From Haematobia irritans (lineage: Eukaryota; Arthropoda; Insecta; Diptera; Muscidae): a stretch of DNA of 64,000 nucleotides. The translations under genes and the position numbers were made by a program. The DNA is taken from the NCBI RefSeq assembly GCF_050003625.1, contig NC_134397.1, positions 222,828,537 to 222,892,536 of the forward strand. The letters run 5' to 3'. Numbering within the stretch: the stretch's first letter is position 1; each line of letters starts with the position of its first letter. Of the stretch, positions 10,319-21,800 are shown in pieces. Below the pieces are notes generated by a model, which worked only from the letters and a program-made list of their open reading frames with translations, had not been told where the DNA came from and did not search any database.

Positions 10319-11360
10319 CATCAATTTTCTATGGAAATAAAATTTTGACATAATTTTCTATAAAAATAAAATTTTGACAACATTTTCTATAGAAATACAG
10401 TTTTGACAAAATTTTTTATATAAATAAAATTTTGACAAAATTTTGAAAAAATCTATAGAAATCCATCAAAAATCGTAGATTTTTTACTGTTTGGTACAAT
10501 TCTTGATGTTTTGGTAGATTTTGCAAAATATATCTCTCCAAATAAGAGGTACATCAATTTTCTATAGAAATAAAATTTTGACAAAATTTTCGATAGAAAT
10601 GAAATTTAGACAAAATTTTCTATAGAAATAAAATATTGCCAAAATTTTCTATAGAAATAAAATTTTGAATAAATTTTCTATATAAATAAAATTTTGAAAA
10701 AATTCTCTATAGAAATAAAATCTTGACAAAATTTTATATAGAAATAAAGTTTTGACAAGATTAAATTTTGACAAAATTTTGGAAAAAACAAATTCTATAG
10801 TAATAAAATTTTGACAAAATATTCTTTAGAAATAAAATTTTGATAAAACTTTCCTTAGAAACAAATTTTTTACAAAATTTTCTTTAGAAATAAAATCTTG
10901 ACAAAATTTTCTATAGAAATAAAATTTTGACAAGACTTTCTATAGAAATAAAATTTTGACAAAATTTTCTATAGAAATCAAATTTTGACAAGATTTTCTA
11001 TAGAAATTAAATTTTGACAAAATTTTGAAAAAATCTATAGAATTCTAAAAAAAATCGTAGACTTTTTACTGTTTGGTAGGATTCTTGATGTTTTGGTAGA
11101 TTTTGCAAAATATATCTCTCCAAATAAGAGTTACATCAATTTTTTTTCTATAGAAATAAAATTTTGACAAAATTTTCTATAGAAATAAAATTTTGACTAA
11201 ATTTTCTATAGAAATAAAATTTTGACAAAATTTTCTATAGAAATAAAACTTTGACAAAATTTCTTTAGAAATAAAATTTTGACAAAATTTTCTATAGAAA
11301 TAAAATTTTGACAAAATTTTCTATAGAAATAAAATTTTGACAAAATGTTCTATAGAAATA
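10319..11360 (+). repeat. 29-bp satellite array (CTATAGAAATAAAATTTTGA unit) with higher-order copies
   Basis: The unit reads CTATAGAAATAAAATTTTGA followed by CAAAATTTT, 29 bases; successive CTATAG boxes at 11177 and 11206 confirm the period. TTTCTATAGAAA inside it is palindromic. A longer block with GATTTTTTACTGTTTGGTA and CAAAATATATCTCTCC recurs at about 10218, 10462 and 11040, so there is higher-order organisation. The same unit occurs inside INE-1-like elements at 18090-18370, 28912-31715 and 38630-38950. Confidence 0.9.
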
Positions 11361-12444
11361 CACAGTGGATTACACTTTGGCGAGTCCACTTTTCGACAAA
11401 AAGTTTGAGACTCTAATCCACAACAGTGAGGCGTGGTGCACACAGACCCCGGGGAATAAAGAATATATAGATTTCTACACTGATGACTCCAAATTGGATG
11501 GACAAGTGGGGTTCGGAGTATATTCTAATGATCTGGAACTTCGAATAGCGAAAAGATTACCTAATCACTGTAGTGTTTTTCAGGCTGAAATATTAGCAAT
11601 AAGAGAGGTGGCGAATTGGCTGAGAAGTAATGTTCCAAAAAATGTGGGCATTAATATATACTCAGACAGTCAACCTGCAATAAAATCCTTGGACTCTGTG
11701 TTCCTCAACTCGAAAACGGCCACCGACTGCCGCAAATCTCTCAATGAGATGGCTCACCTAATATGGGTGCCTGGCCATAGCAACATACCGGGGAACTACG
11801 AAACGGATGAGTTGGCAAGGCTAGGGACTACTTTACGTATTCCAGGGGAACTAGAATTTGTGTGTGTGCCCCTGGCTAACTGCAAGCTCATGCTGCGTGA
11901 GAAGGCTGTTATGATGGCAAATGTTCGATGGAAGAATTGCAAGGGTTGTAACAACACCAAGCAAATATGGCCCCATTTCAACTTAAACCGCACACTAGAT
12001 ATGCTAATGTTCTCGAGACGTCAGATATCACTCCTGATATCTGCTATAACGGGTCGCTGCCTGATAGACGATTTTGCAAAAACTATTGGCGCGAAGTATA
12101 ATGACTATTGTATGAGCTGTCATGATGCGGAGGAAAAAGAATCAATTAAACACCTCTTGTGCGAGTGTCCTGCATTTTGTGTAAGGCGCAAGCAACTTTT
12201 AGGAGCATATAGCTTCAGATTACTGGCGGATCTGGAAAACGTTAACTTAAGCAGTCTGCTAATGTTTTTGGAACAATCTGGTTGGTTCAACAAAGGAAAA
12301 TAATCAAGAAGGTTCAGCGGTTAAAACTAGAAGTGCCCATATGTAATAGGTACTTTTAGTTAATGTGGAATCACAATGGACTGAATAGTCTAAGTGAGCC
12401 TGAATCTTAATCGGGCTGCCACTTTAACCTAACCTAACCTAACC
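11361..12444 (+). mobile_element. 5'-truncated LINE with RNase H and (AACCT)n tail
   Basis: This LINE 3' end is dropped into the 29-bp satellite array, which resumes at 12445. The 5' end is a sharp join to satellite sequence, typical of target-primed truncation. After the reading frame comes a 3' untranslated part (TCACAATGGACTGAATAGTC and AAGTGAGCCTGA) and four AACCT units at 12425-12444. The same 3' sequence ends the tRNA-derived SINEs at 36.5 and 42.2-45.0 kb. Confidence 0.85.
11365..12303 (+). CDS. LINE polyprotein C-terminus: RNase H plus CCHC motif (5'-truncated)
   Basis: The frame is open for 312 codons and has no ATG at its left edge; it begins with GTG at the truncation point. RNase H motifs appear in order: YTDDS (catalytic D40), FQAEI (E75), IYSDSQPAI (D101) and GNYETDELA (D148). 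It would cleave the RNA strand of RNA-DNA hybrids during retrotransposition. A C-terminal C-x2-C-x10-H-x4-C motif (CMSCH...HLLCEC) is common downstream of RNase H in I/R1/LOA-type LINEs. Endonuclease and reverse transcriptase are absent. The frame is intact, so the insertion may be young. The clade is not settled from this fragment alone. Confidence 0.85.
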   Translation: MDYTLASPLFDKKFETLIHNSEAWCTQTPGNKEYIDFYTDDSKLDGQVGFGVYSNDLELRIAKRLPNHCSVFQAEILAIREVANWLRSNVPKNVGINIYSDSQPAIKSLDSVFLNSKTATDCRKSLNEMAHLIWVPGHSNIPGNYETDELARLGTTLRIPGELEFVCVPLANCKLMLREKAVMMANVRWKNCKGCNNTKQIWPHFNLNRTLDMLMFSRRQISLLISAITGRCLIDDFAKTIGAKYNDYCMSCHDAEEKESIKHLLCECPAFCVRRKQLLGAYSFRLLADLENVNLSSLLMFLEQSGWFNKGK

Positions 12445-12560
12445 TTCTATAGAAATAAAATGTTGACGCAATTTTCTATAGAAATAGAATTTTGAATTAT
12501 TTTTTAAGTGTGGTAGATTTTTGGTAAAATTTTTTTAAAATTTCGGCAGATTTTTTGACA
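12445..12560 (+). repeat. Continuation of the 29-bp satellite
   Basis: Satellite sequence (CTATAGAAATAAAATGTTGA and a following unit) resumes directly after the LINE tail and decays into a GGTAGATTTTTGG block, as also seen near 38950. Confidence 0.7.
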
Positions 12561-14416
12561 CGATTGGCAATCGTGGTTGAGCATCCAAAATGAAAATACT
12601 AATTCACGCTATGTTTACATTATTTAGAAAGTTAGCCATCATATCAGATGAATGAAATGCTTCAGTTTCTACAGAAAAACTATTATAGTTGGTAGCTGAT
12701 ACGAAATGTTACAAATTGCATAGATTATTTTGTGAACATATTTTTATATATTCAAATAACAAACTTGTATCAAAGTGTATATTAAAATTTCAGAATTCAT
12801 TCTTATTAGCTCGATAAATTTTGCCTTAACTATTACTATGAGTCGGTAAAACCAAAACGATTTTCATTTATTCCCGAGCAAAGACTACGTACATGGGATC
12901 ATATACGAACATTTTGATCGGATTTTCAGGTTAAAATTTGCTTTGAAATTATATGAAATCAGTGATAGAAGCTGTAAGGAGTCGCTCGCACCATTAAAAA
13001 TATGTGATATAAGCATACTTTTATGAAGGTAGACAGACAGAGAGGGAGAGAGGGCGAACATATTCAATGGTCACCATGTTATAAACGAAATGTAGGCACA
13101 TTAAAAATTTCCTCCTTCTCTCACCTTCTTTGAGTTATGTAGTCAACAAATGTAATAAAATTGTTGTCCTTGGTAATGTAGACAAGTTTTTTTAGTGTAA
13201 TGTTATAGGGCTTACCGCTCTGCGTATAACAATGAGGCCATGTAGAATAGGTAAAACCTTCAGTAACATGTTTCAAACCAACATTTGAGTTGTTGTCACA
13301 TCAGCCAGACTTTGGCAACTTTGTTTCCTACGAGTTGTTGTTAGCCGTTTTTTTATTTGTAGCTGCAACAAATTTTCTGTTACGAAAATTTCCCTTCATT
13401 TATTCAAGTATCACTGAAGTGTAGCAAAGTGTTAAATTACTTCCGTAACTTTTTTGAAAAATAACAAGCTCTTCACCGGTTACTCGAATTGTGCAGAGAA
13501 GTGGAAGAAGAGCTAGTAGTCGAGACATAGGTGGTGTTGGTGGCTTTGCATTTAAATTTAGACGTTGAACATTATCCCCATCATCATCATCATCATTGCA
13601 ACTGTGGCCATCATGGTTCTAAATTTTAACGTTTTTTTCTTTAGATTTACCGGTAGATTTATTCACAAACCTTTTACCGACAGAATTTCGCAAATGTGGC
13701 AAACTTTGTTACATTCTCCTCAAATTTACTGCATTCGATGTTGCATGCAGCAAAAACAGAATAAGAAGAAGAGACCAATAAGAAATATGCTTATATGTTT
13801 AAGAAATGCTACATGACCTTAATTTACTTTGGCAAATAAGTGTCTGAGTCAACGGTATCATATGGTGGTGGGATATAAATAACTGGCCAGCCAGAAGTAA
13901 GAAAACAAAAGAAACAGAACAGAATTCATGTTAAGAAGAAAATGTTTGTACGAAATGTTGAGAACAAAGGTGTGCCTGAAAGAAGTTCATAATGATGATA
14001 CGAACCACTTATGGTTTGGGAGATATACTGGCCGATTTCATACAATCGTGACTTAAAGGAGAAATCTTAATTTTTAATCAGATAATTTTTAATGTTCTGT
14101 ATGTGAAGAAGATCCAGCAAATACAGAGGACTTGGTTAAAACAAATGCAGGCAATGAGAACACCACCTTGTGCTATAATTATAAGGCAGAAATATGAACT
14201 CATGGGAATGTAATGTCATGACATGAATACATTTCTATATATGTGGTACGATTATTTTCTTAGTGGATTTTCTTTTTCGTCTAGTAGGGGACTGTCTACC
14301 TTTAAAAAATTCACAAGAGTTACTATTTTTACATAAAGGAATGTTAAAAATATTAACACTTGTTAGTAATACTTCTTGTTATAATCAGTAAAGTAGGGTT
14401 TTCCAGCAAAACTACA
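12561..14416. other. Unique AT-rich DNA, no supported gene
   Basis: No convincing exon, RNA gene or element. A minus-strand stretch at 13215-13290 ends in a GTAAGC donor-like site but has no acceptor or start. A CAT trinucleotide run lies near 13575-13597. Confidence 0.4.
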
Positions 14417-14525
14417 CACTCCAAAAAAAGTGAACTCTCTGTTTCACTAAAGCCAATTTAACTTTATTTTAGTTCATGGAATTATTATGTTAGGAGAAAA
14501 ATCCTTTACTCTAATAATTGTTTGC
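14417..14525 (-). mobile_element. One-ended fragment of a short-TIR element (AAGTGAAC type)
   Basis: It starts CACTCCAAAAAAAGTGAAC and continues with sequence that matches the right ends of 24462-25116 and 28993-29509 (ATAGAGAGTTCACTTTTTTT type) in reverse. The other end is missing, cut by INE-1-like sequence from 14526. Confidence 0.6.
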
Positions 14526-15110
14526 GTACAAGGCCGAATCTTATGTACCCTCCGCCATAGAAACTTCTACGAAAGACTGTCATCCGCAATATCTTGAAAT
14601 TTCTTAACATCGTATTCTAAATTGTATGTTCACACAAAATTTTTTTCTGATTCATTCACGGAATTAATTGATCCAATTAATTTTTAATTGAAATGTTTTC
14701 AATCACAGAAATGATAGTTTGAATTAAAAAATTAATTGACAATCAAATAAAAATTAATTGATACTATTAATTTGTGTGATTGATTTTTGTTTTAATTAAA
14801 AAATTTGTGGAATCAATTAAATTTTTAATTGAATAGTTTTTAAAACTCAATTAAGATTTTAAATGGAAAAATGTTCGTGAAATTTTTTTAGTGTTACTCC
14901 ATACGTGGTATATTATTTGACAAAAAAAGGTTTATATAGGTAAGTCTACAAATAATTACGAACCGATATGGACTATTGCGCGGTAATTAGAGAGTCAGGA
15001 TTGAAATATGGGGGCTATATACAATTATGAACCGATATGGACTAATTTTTGTGTGATTGGGGATCGGCTTATCTGAGGGTTATTTATAACTATAGACCGA
15101 TATGGACCGC
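14526..15110 (+). mobile_element. INE-1-like element family 1, copy b, fragmentary
   Basis: Head sequence (AAGGCCGAATCTTATGTACC, GAAAGACTGTCATCCGCAAT) is followed, after a palindromic MITE at 14627-14900, by CCATACGTGGTATATTA and a few degenerate 153-bp-type motifs (GAACCGATATGGACT). Tail motifs are absent. Confidence 0.7.
14627..14900 (+). mobile_element. AT-rich palindromic MITE-like element (copy 2 of 4), shortened
   Basis: It begins CACACAAAATTTTTTTCTGA and continues with AATTAATTGATCCAATTAAT, as in the complement of the copy at 4071-4645, with internal deletions. It interrupts the INE-1-like head sequence. Confidence 0.7.
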
Positions 15111-15481
15111 AAAAATAGTTTTTGTCATATTATTTTGCTCTTCGAATATGATAGTGACAATCATGTTTCTTCCCAGCGTGTACGCTATTTAAATTAAGAA
15201 AAAAAGGGGGACAAAAGTTATACATAAATGAAGCATAAACATTTATTAAATTCGTGCCTCCCCAAAAATAGTTCAGAATTTCTTATAATTGTAAATGCGC
15301 CCATCATGAACATCGTACTATAGTAAAGACTTTTTTTGCAATTTCGAACAAAAATTTTTCGTTCAAACTTCGAAATTTTCTTTAACAAGTGAAAAAATAT
15401 AATAAGGTAATATTTTTAAAATTCTACCAAAACGCAACAAAATTTTCCAATAAAAAATGTACCAGGTTTGGTAGGCTTCTA
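15111..15481. other. AT-rich DNA, no gene
   Basis: Nothing recognisable apart from weak GGTAG/ACCAAA similarity to the flanks of the 29-bp satellite near 15420-15480. Confidence 0.35.
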
Positions 15482-16415
15482 AAGGGTGATTTGTTAAGAG
15501 CTTGATAACTTTTTAAAAAAAAAAAAACACATAAAATTTGCAAAATCTCATCGGTTCTTTATTTGAAACGTTAGATTGGTCCATGACATTTACTTTTTGA
15601 AGATAATTTCATTTAAATGTTGACCGCGGCTGCGTCTTAGGTGGTCCATTCGGAAAGTCCAATTTTGGGCAACTTTTTCGAGCATTTCGGCCGGAATAGC
15701 CCGAATTTCTTCGGAAATGTTGTCTTCCAAAGCTGGAATAGTTGCTGGCTTATTTCTGTAGACTTTAGACTTGACGTAGCCCCACAAAAAATAGTCTAAA
15801 GGCGTCAAATCGCATGATCTTGGTGGCCAACTTACCGGTCCATTTCTTGAGATGAATTGTTCTCCGAAGTTTTCCATCAAAATGGCGATAGAATCGCGAG
15901 CTGTGTGGCATGTAGCGCCATCTTGTTGAAACCACATGTCAACCAAGTTCAGTTCTTCCATTTTTGGCAACAAAAAGTTTGTTAGCATCGAACGATAGCG
16001 ATCGCCATTCACCGTAACGTTGCGTCCAACAGCATCTTTGAAAAAATACGGTCCAATGATTCCACCAGCGTACAAACCACACCAAACAGTGCATTTTTCG
16101 GGATGCATGGGTAGTTCTTGAACGGCTTCTGGTTGCTCTTCACTCCAAATGCGGCAATTTTGCTTATTTACGTAGCCATTCAACCAGAAATGAGCCTCAT
16201 CGCTGAACAAAATTTGTCGATAAAAAAGCGGATTTTCTGCCAACTTTTCTAGGGCCCATTCACTGAAAATTCGACGTTGTGGCAGATCGTTCGGCTATTC
16301 ATGATGAAATGTCAAAGCATACTGAGCATCTTTCTCTTTGACACCATGTCTGAAATCCCACGTGATCTGTCAAATACTAATGCATGAAAATCCTAACCTC
16401 AAAAGAATCACCCTT
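15482..16415 (-). mobile_element. DD41D (rosa-like) mariner, internally deleted
   Basis: The terminal repeats are AAGGGTGATTTGTT at the left and GAATCACCCTT at the right, with TA flanks (15480-15481 and 16416-16417). The 934-bp length is too short for a complete element: the DNA-binding half of the transposase gene has been lost, while both ends remain. Confidence 0.85.
15590..16243 (-). pseudogene. DD41D mariner transposase, catalytic domain only
   Basis: The frame is 217 codons. Catalytic motifs are FSDEAHFWLNGYVNKQ (first D, residue 15), FQQDGATCHTA (second D) and DLTPLDYFLWG (third D). There are 41 residues between the second and third aspartates, the DD41D signature of the rosa lineage first described in tephritid flies. 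A full-length protein is about 340 aa; the N-terminal helix-turn-helix region is missing, and the remaining upstream coding (16244-16320) is out of frame. The catalytic part itself has no stop, so decay is recent or the deletion came first. Not autonomous. Confidence 0.85.
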
Positions 16416-16417
16416 TA

Positions 16418-16840
16418 CCTACTGTGGCAACCGTGAAGCAAAGCCCCAATCATTTTTGTCATGTTTACCATTGTCCAGATAGTCGACGCGGCACCATGTA
16501 AAACGGTGGGGATAGCCTTTCTGGTTGATTTCTTCCCTTATTCAAAGCAATTTCGACAGTTTTAGTCCACATTTTTTGTGGACTTCCTAGGATTGCGCTT
16601 AAAACGATTTAGCCTGAGTGCTTATGATTACTTTCAATTGATTTGCACATTCCATGTTTTTTTTTATTACTCACATAATTTTCATAAGAAATTCCAAATT
16701 AATGATTAACGCAGGGGCACACACATTGGTACAAAAGACAATAAGGGGCGTTTAGAAATTACTTGTTATTCAAATACACCAGATTTTGTAGAAAATTTTC
16801 AAGATTAGCTTTGAAAATACATCATCATTGGTTTTCTTTT
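16418..16840. other. Short non-coding spacer
   Basis: No gene found. It starts with a GTGGCAACC box that resembles the sequence after the 29-bp satellite in INE-1-like copies. Confidence 0.35.
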
Positions 16841-17246
16841 TTATACCCTCCACCATAGGATGGGGGGGGGGGGTATATTAACTTTGTCATTCCGTTTGTA
16901 ACACATCGAAATATTGCTCTAAGACCCCATAAAGTATATATATTTTCTGGGTCGTGGTGAAATTCTGAGTCGATCTAAGCATGTCCGTCCGTCCGTCTGT
17001 TGAAATCACGCTAACTTCCGACCGAAACAAGCTATCGACTTCAAACTTGGCACAAGTAGTTTTTATCGATGTAGGTCAGATGGTATTGCAAATGGGACAT
17101 ATCGGTCCACTTTTACGTATAGCCCCCATATAAACGGACCCTAAAATTTGGCTTGCGGAGCCTACAAGAGTAGCATATTTCATCCAATCTGGCTGAAATT
17201 TGGTACATGGTGTAGGTATATAGTCTCTAATAACCATGCAAAAATT

Positions 17247-18000
17247 GGTCCATATCGGTCAATAATTATATATAGCCCCCAAATAAACCGATCCCCAGAT
17301 TTGACCTCAGGAGCCTCTTAGAGGAGCAAAATTCATCCGATCCCGGTGAAATTTGGTACGTGGTGTTAGTAAATGGTCTCTAACAACCATGCAAAAATTG
17401 GTCCATATCCGTCCATAATTATATATAGCCCCCATATAAACCGATCCCCAGATTCGACCTCCGGAGCCTCTTGCAGGAGTAAAATTTATCCGATCCGGCT
17501 GAAATTTGGTACGTGGTGTTAGTATATTGTCTCTAACAACCATGCAAAAATTGGTCCATATCGGTCTATAATTATATATAGCCCCCATATAAACCGATCC
17601 CCAGATTTGGCTTGCGGACTCTCTAAGAGAAGCAAATTTCATCCGATCCGTCTGAAATTTGGTACATGGTGTTAGTATATGGTCTCTAACAACCATGCAA
17701 GAATTGGTCCATATCGGTCTATAATTATATATAGCCCCCATATAAATCGATCCCCAGATTTGACCTCCGGAACCTCTTGGAGAAGCAAAATTCATCAGAT
17801 TCGGTTGAAATTTGGTATGTGGTGTTATATGGTCTCTAATAACCATGCATAATTATATATAGCCCCCATATAAACCGTTCCCCAGATTTGATCTCAGGAG
17901 CCTCTTGGAGAAGCAAAATGCATCCGATCCGGTTGAAATTTGCAACGTGGTGTTAGTATATGGCCGCTAATAACCATGCTAAAATTGGTCCATATAGGTC
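17247..18000 (-). repeat. 153-bp tandem repeats in INE-1-like copy c
   Basis: GGTCCATATC anchors lie at 17247, 17400, 17553 and 17706, again exactly 153 bases apart. A shortened unit follows. Confidence 0.9.
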
Positions 18001-18089
18001 TATAGTTATATATGTTATAGCCGATCCCCAATCACACACAAATTGGTCCATATCGGTTCATAATCATGGTTGCCACTCGAGCCAAAAAA

Positions 18090-18370
18090 AATCTAACAAA
18101 ATTTTATTTCTATAGAATATTTTGTCAAAATTTCATTTTTATGAAATTTTTTGTCAAAATTTTATTCCTATTGAAAATTTTGTCAAATTTTATTTCTATA
18201 GAAAATTTTGTCAAAATTTTATTTCTATAGAAAATTTTGAAAATATTTTATTTCTATAGAAAATTTTGTTAAAATTTTATTTCTATAGAAAATTTTGTTA
18301 AAATTTTATTTCTATAGAAACTTTTATCAAAGTTTTATTTCTATAAAAAATTTTGTCAAACTTAATTATA
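18090..18370 (-). repeat. 29-bp satellite inside INE-1-like copy c
   Basis: TTTATTTCTATAGAAAATTT repeated about ten times, the complement of the unit at 10319-11360, between the head and the 153-bp array. Confidence 0.85.
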
Positions 18371-18599
18371 TACGTATTTAATCGGCCTTTGTTAGTTTAA
18401 TATATACCACATATGGACTACCTTGCAATTTAGAAGACGGTGTTAGGAAGTTCTAAGATACGTTGCCATCGGCAAGTGATACCGCAACCCAAGTAATTCG
18501 ATTGTGGATGACAGTCTTCAGTAGAAGTTTCTACGCAATCCATGGTGGCGGGCACATAAGCTTCGGCCTGGCCCAACTTAGGCCGTTATATACTTGTTA

Positions 18600-18722
18600 A
18601 ATTTAATTGCCACCCATAAACTTTAATATAATTCGTCGAAATATTGGTCTCACTCGTGGAGAATTTCTGAGTCGATCTATCTATGCCCATCCGTCTGTCA
18701 CGCTAACCTACGAACGTGGCTA
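18600..18722 (-). mobile_element. Tail fragment of an INE-1-like element
   Basis: A short stretch with CGTCGAAATATTGGTCTC, GAGTCGATCTATC and CCGTCTGTCACGCTAAC, matching the family-1 tail with deletions. Confidence 0.55.
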
Positions 18723-18864
18723 AACTGAAAAAAAGCTTGCCAAGGATTTCTTTTTTATACCTCATACACATTACACTTCTCAAATCCACTTTAAGTAGAT
18801 TTCAATTGTCATTTGCCTAAAAAAAATAATTTAAAATCCGCTTTTAGTAAACTTTGAGCATACA

Positions 18865-19080
18865 CACAAAAATGTTTCATTAAAATTCAGCCAACGAAAA
18901 TTTTTCATTAACATAACGAAATATTTTCATTAATACAATAAAAATATTCGTTAATACGGAAAGTTGATTAACAGAAAATTCGTTATAATAACGAAAAATT
19001 TCATATGTGACGAGTTTGTTTCATTGGCTTATATTTAATGACATATTTCGTTAATATAACGAAACGTTTTGTACTAGTGT
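18865..19080. mobile_element. Small palindromic element with CGAAA/TTTCG boxes
   Basis: About 215 bp with repeated TTTCATTAA and TAACGAAA boxes arranged as inverted repeats around a centre near 18980. Similar boxes occur at 24265-24335. It looks like a MITE, but no clear target duplication was found. Confidence 0.4.
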
Positions 19081-21284
19081 AATGTGATGCTCGAATAACC
19101 ATGCTTCTATAACCAATTGATCAAAACAGCGCTTCGACCACAACGCTGTTAATCCCAAAACGCTGCGGTCATTGAACGACATCTATAGGTTGACATTTGT
19201 TGTCTTTGCAGAAGAAGAGTCCATTTCCTCCTCTTGTATTTCCTACTCTCTGGTTCAGCAGTGGCAAATTTAAAACAAAATAAATCTGGAAATGTATTCA
19301 CGTTTATTTAAAACAATGACATGAAATGAAAAATGATTTCGACACTTCATCATCATTTTAAAATTAATTGAATATTTAATTTTTCTTTTTTTTCTTTCTT
19401 TGTATTAAATAATTTTATTTTTAATTTTTATCTGTCACAATTGTCAGTTAAATATTGGGCTAGCTAGCAACTTTGGCTTAGCTACGAGATGGACATTTTG
19501 GTATTATACCACAAAAAAATTAAATTTTAGTAGATGACAAAAGCACATAATATTTTATACAAGAATATATATAACCATAGGAGTATGAAAACCCCCCTAG
19601 CTACACAAAAAAAATTAATATAAAACATATATTTGAATATAAATTAAAACTGACTATTAAAATTTAATATAAGCTGATTTCATCAAATAGTTAATTTTTT
19701 TTCCATACAAAAGTAAACTTTTTTCCACAACTTTTTACATACATGATGTAGAGGTAGACAAAATCAAAATACAATTAAAAATTTTCCATTCAATCGAAAA
19801 ATTCTCTCTGCTAACTATAATCGTAAAGACCACAACAGTTTACATTTTAAAAGGGAGAAAAAAAAAACAAAAATGTATTAACAATAATTGGAACTGTTAA
19901 ACATTTGTTAACAACACGATGTAAAATGTGATGCGATACAGTGTAAAATACAACAAAAGGAAAGGAGAGAAAAAAGTTTGCAAATAAAAACAAATGTGGG
20001 TATATGTGAAATGTGGTATTTGTAAAATTGAAAAAAAAATAGTAAAACACTTGCAACAAAAACAACAATTAGACATAGCTTTCAACACGCCATCATCAAA
20101 CCAGAGAAACTATTTAGAGAGGTAAAACCAGAACTTGACAAAAAAAAAAAAAAAATAACGCGGTTTAAATAAACAAGTGATTAAAACAAATAATAATATA
20201 TAACACACAACGACACATCCACATCGAATTATAAAATAAAATCAAGCGTAAATAAGCAAATACGAAAATGCTAAAAAAGCACCACAAAATATAAAATAAA
20301 AACAAATCACAAACAAGTTTATCAACCTTTGTAGTTCTGAGAAGAGCAGCGTGTGGTGAGATAAACTTTGACAGAGAGTGTAAAAAGTGCATTTACATCT
20401 GTTGTATTTTGTTGTTGAATTTAACGGTAGCTTAATCCAAACAATTCTCGTAATACTCAATACAATACAATTGAGTGACATTATGTGTGTATGTTGCTTT
20501 CAATTGATTTCACATTAATGCGCTATTGATGAGGGGAATATCTCTCATAAGGGGCCACACATTATAATAGCATACATTCAACACTAGGAAGTGGAAGAAT
20601 ATCATTATCAATAAAAAATATAAAAGTAAATTCTCATTGAAGATGAGAATATGTAAGGCTGACGACAGAGTGGGAGCGAGAAGCAAAGCGATGCTAGATG
20701 CTATAATAGTTCATGCTATATCAATGCTATACTATGGCAGAGTGAGCGCGATATGGAGCAAAGCGTGTTGTTTGTTTACATCCGTATTTTTCAGGTGTAA
20801 TGTGGTGTTTATTTACGTAAAATGTATTCCGATGAAGAATTTTTCTTGTCGCGAAATACTTTCAACGCATTTTTTGCAAGAAAGAACGGAATTCATGAAA
20901 TAATCAAAAGTAGAAAAAATAATGAGGAATTCCATAATTTGTACTACTAACTTAGAAACTACCCCGAGAAATCTTTCAATTATACCAGGATGTCAGTTAT
21001 GACATTTGACTACATTTTGAAAAAAAAAAAATAGAACAAAAACTAGAGAAAAATTGGTCAAATTTTATAAAACCCCCAATACTCCCCGCCGAAAAGCTAA
21101 TAAGAACATTGAGATTATATTTTATTAATATTTATTATTATATTTTTTTTTCACAACTCACAAATATTGGTCATAAAATGATTAATTTCATGGAAATGCA
21201 AAACAAGATGTCAAAAGAATGAACCCAATACAGCCCAATACCGGAAAAATCAAAAAATACAAAAAGAAAATCAAACAGAGACAA
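19081..21284. other. AT-rich DNA without recognised gene
   Basis: Long A/T runs, and no reading frame above background. A block at 20640-20790 (GCAAAGCGATGCTAGATGC, GCAAAGCGTGTTGTTTG) has partial inverted similarity to 21285-21360. Confidence 0.4.
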
Positions 21285-21800
21285 AGCGAGTTCTCGCTAT
21301 AAACCATTGCACAACACGCTTTCTCGCTCAATCTAGCATCGTATCGCTTGTAGCTACGCATTTATTCTGACCAAAGACAATAAACTTGAGGAAGATAGGA
21401 AATTGGCTTGCGTCATACCAAATGTTGCATTTACCATGTTAGTTCCATACATGTTTGTAATTTTTTTTATTTATTTTTGGTTTTAATTTTTTAAATGAAA
21501 AACTTAATTTTCTTAATGAAACAATGTTAAATTTTAGGCTACAACAAAAAAATTACATTTTCCCCTTTATGGAAATTTATTTCGTGCACTTAATTTATTT
21601 TTATTTGCATTTTAATGCTATGTCAATACTTGTCGTATACGCGTTTGGTTCGAGTATGAAACTAACACGGTAAATGGTTTGATCTCCTCAGTAGCCAATT
21701 TCCTATCTTCCTAGAGTTTATTGTCTTTGATTCTGACATCTTTTGCGCTACACCATAAGAAAACACACACAGAGGTTTATAGCGCCGTATAGCGCCATAT
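21285..21800. repeat. Imperfect inverted repeat (foldback) about 500 bp
   Basis: Arms of roughly 80-150 bp: AAAGACAATAAACTTGAGGA and AGATAGGAAATTGGCT at 21374-21410 recur reverse-complemented at 21693-21730, and CATTTACCATGTTAGTTCCA at 21431 recurs inverted near 21655-21680. The outer parts match around TATAAACC. No transposase and no clear target duplication. Confidence 0.7.

Larger units (their letters stand above)
16841..18598 (-). mobile_element. INE-1-like element family 1, copy c (near complete)
   Basis: From TTATACCCTCCACCATAGGA to CGGCCGTTATATACTTGTTA. On the minus strand the order is head (18420-18598), 29-bp satellite (18090-18370), 153-bp repeats (about 17247-18060) and tail (16841-17160) with AAGTATATATATTTTCTGGG and CCGTCCGTCTGTTGAAATCA. 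This is one of the clearest complete architectures in the window. Confidence 0.8.

Noticed and set aside
13215..13300. Minus-strand exon-like stretch (EGFTYSTWPHCYTQS) ending in a GTAAGC donor
   Set aside because: A stop lies just upstream in the only open frame, and there is no acceptor or ATG, so an exon cannot be built.
17307..17846. 179-codon minus-strand frame in a second repeat array
   Set aside because: Same artefact as at 6107-6769, from the 153-bp units of copy c.
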